Shown here: one piece after another, positions 63,913 to 64,000 of the stretch
How positions within the stretch are numbered: the first letter of the stretch is position 1
Layout: each line of letters opens with the position of its first letter
DNA from: Riptortus pedestris
Taxonomy: Eukaryota > Arthropoda > Insecta > Hemiptera > Alydidae
Reading direction: 5' to 3'
Assembly: GCA_019009955.1 (NCBI GenBank)
Contig: CM032232.1
Location: 51,533,501 to 51,597,500, forward strand
DNA length: 64,000 nucleotides
Notes under the pieces: generated by a model
The model's input: the letters and a program-made list of their open reading frames with translations, nothing else
Database searches by the model: none
What the model was told of the DNA's origin: nothing
Program-made: the position numbers and the translations under genes

Positions 63913-64000
63913 GTAATTTTTTTTTATTATGGCAAAATAATTGATTTTTTAATTTAAACTATATGGCTATGCTCATTTTAATATATATATATATATACTT

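Overview
This is an AT-rich eukaryotic window. It has long introns with canonical GT..AG sites, tRNA-derived short repeats, decayed LINE and DNA-transposon coding sequence, rolling-circle elements and many (TA)n, (GT)n and (CA)n tracts. The two well-resolved genes, a PERK kinase and a TTK-type BTB/zinc-finger regulator, point to an arthropod, most likely an insect with a repeat-inflated genome. I cannot name the order from sequence alone.

Layout. 1-8236 has no gene I can support: it holds tRNA-derived SINEs, an RLE-type LINE remnant (4602-5680, minus) split by a 184-bp MITE with a 9-bp target duplication, and an old rolling-circle-like repeat. At 8237-8428 (minus) is the first coding exon of an unrecognised gene, divergent from PERK. 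PERK/EIF2AK3 occupies 8693-25316 (plus): 16 exons join in frame to 961 residues with signal peptide, lumenal sensor, one membrane segment and an eIF2-alpha-type kinase with an acidic insert. A 7-codon upstream ORF ends 4 nt before its start. 26524-26931 is a long foldback. 29896-31983 (minus) is a two-exon gene for a 144-residue coiled-coil protein. 32609-45015 (plus) is a four-exon BTB/POZ protein with an Asn-rich linker and two C2H2 fingers (322 residues).

The remainder (46-64 kb) is mostly repeats: a decayed element with a MULE-type transposase core, SWIM finger and Ulp1-like protease (47895-50135), several copies of a 570-780 bp non-autonomous element that I interpret as Helentron-associated (HINE-like), and a 1.68-kb Helitron (58047-59728) with four ~298-bp internal tandem units. 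A CRE-rich, GC-richer segment near 55.5 kb looks like a promoter with a non-coding first exon. A coding exon at 63705 starts a gene that leaves the window.

The genes do not form an obvious functional cluster. Two look divergently arranged (8237-8428 with PERK; the coiled-coil gene with the BTB gene). The introns of PERK and the BTB gene carry the same HINE-like, Helitron and SINE families as the intergenic DNA. Exon coordinates rest on splice consensus, reading-frame continuity and family resemblance recognised by eye; no alignment or transcript data were available.
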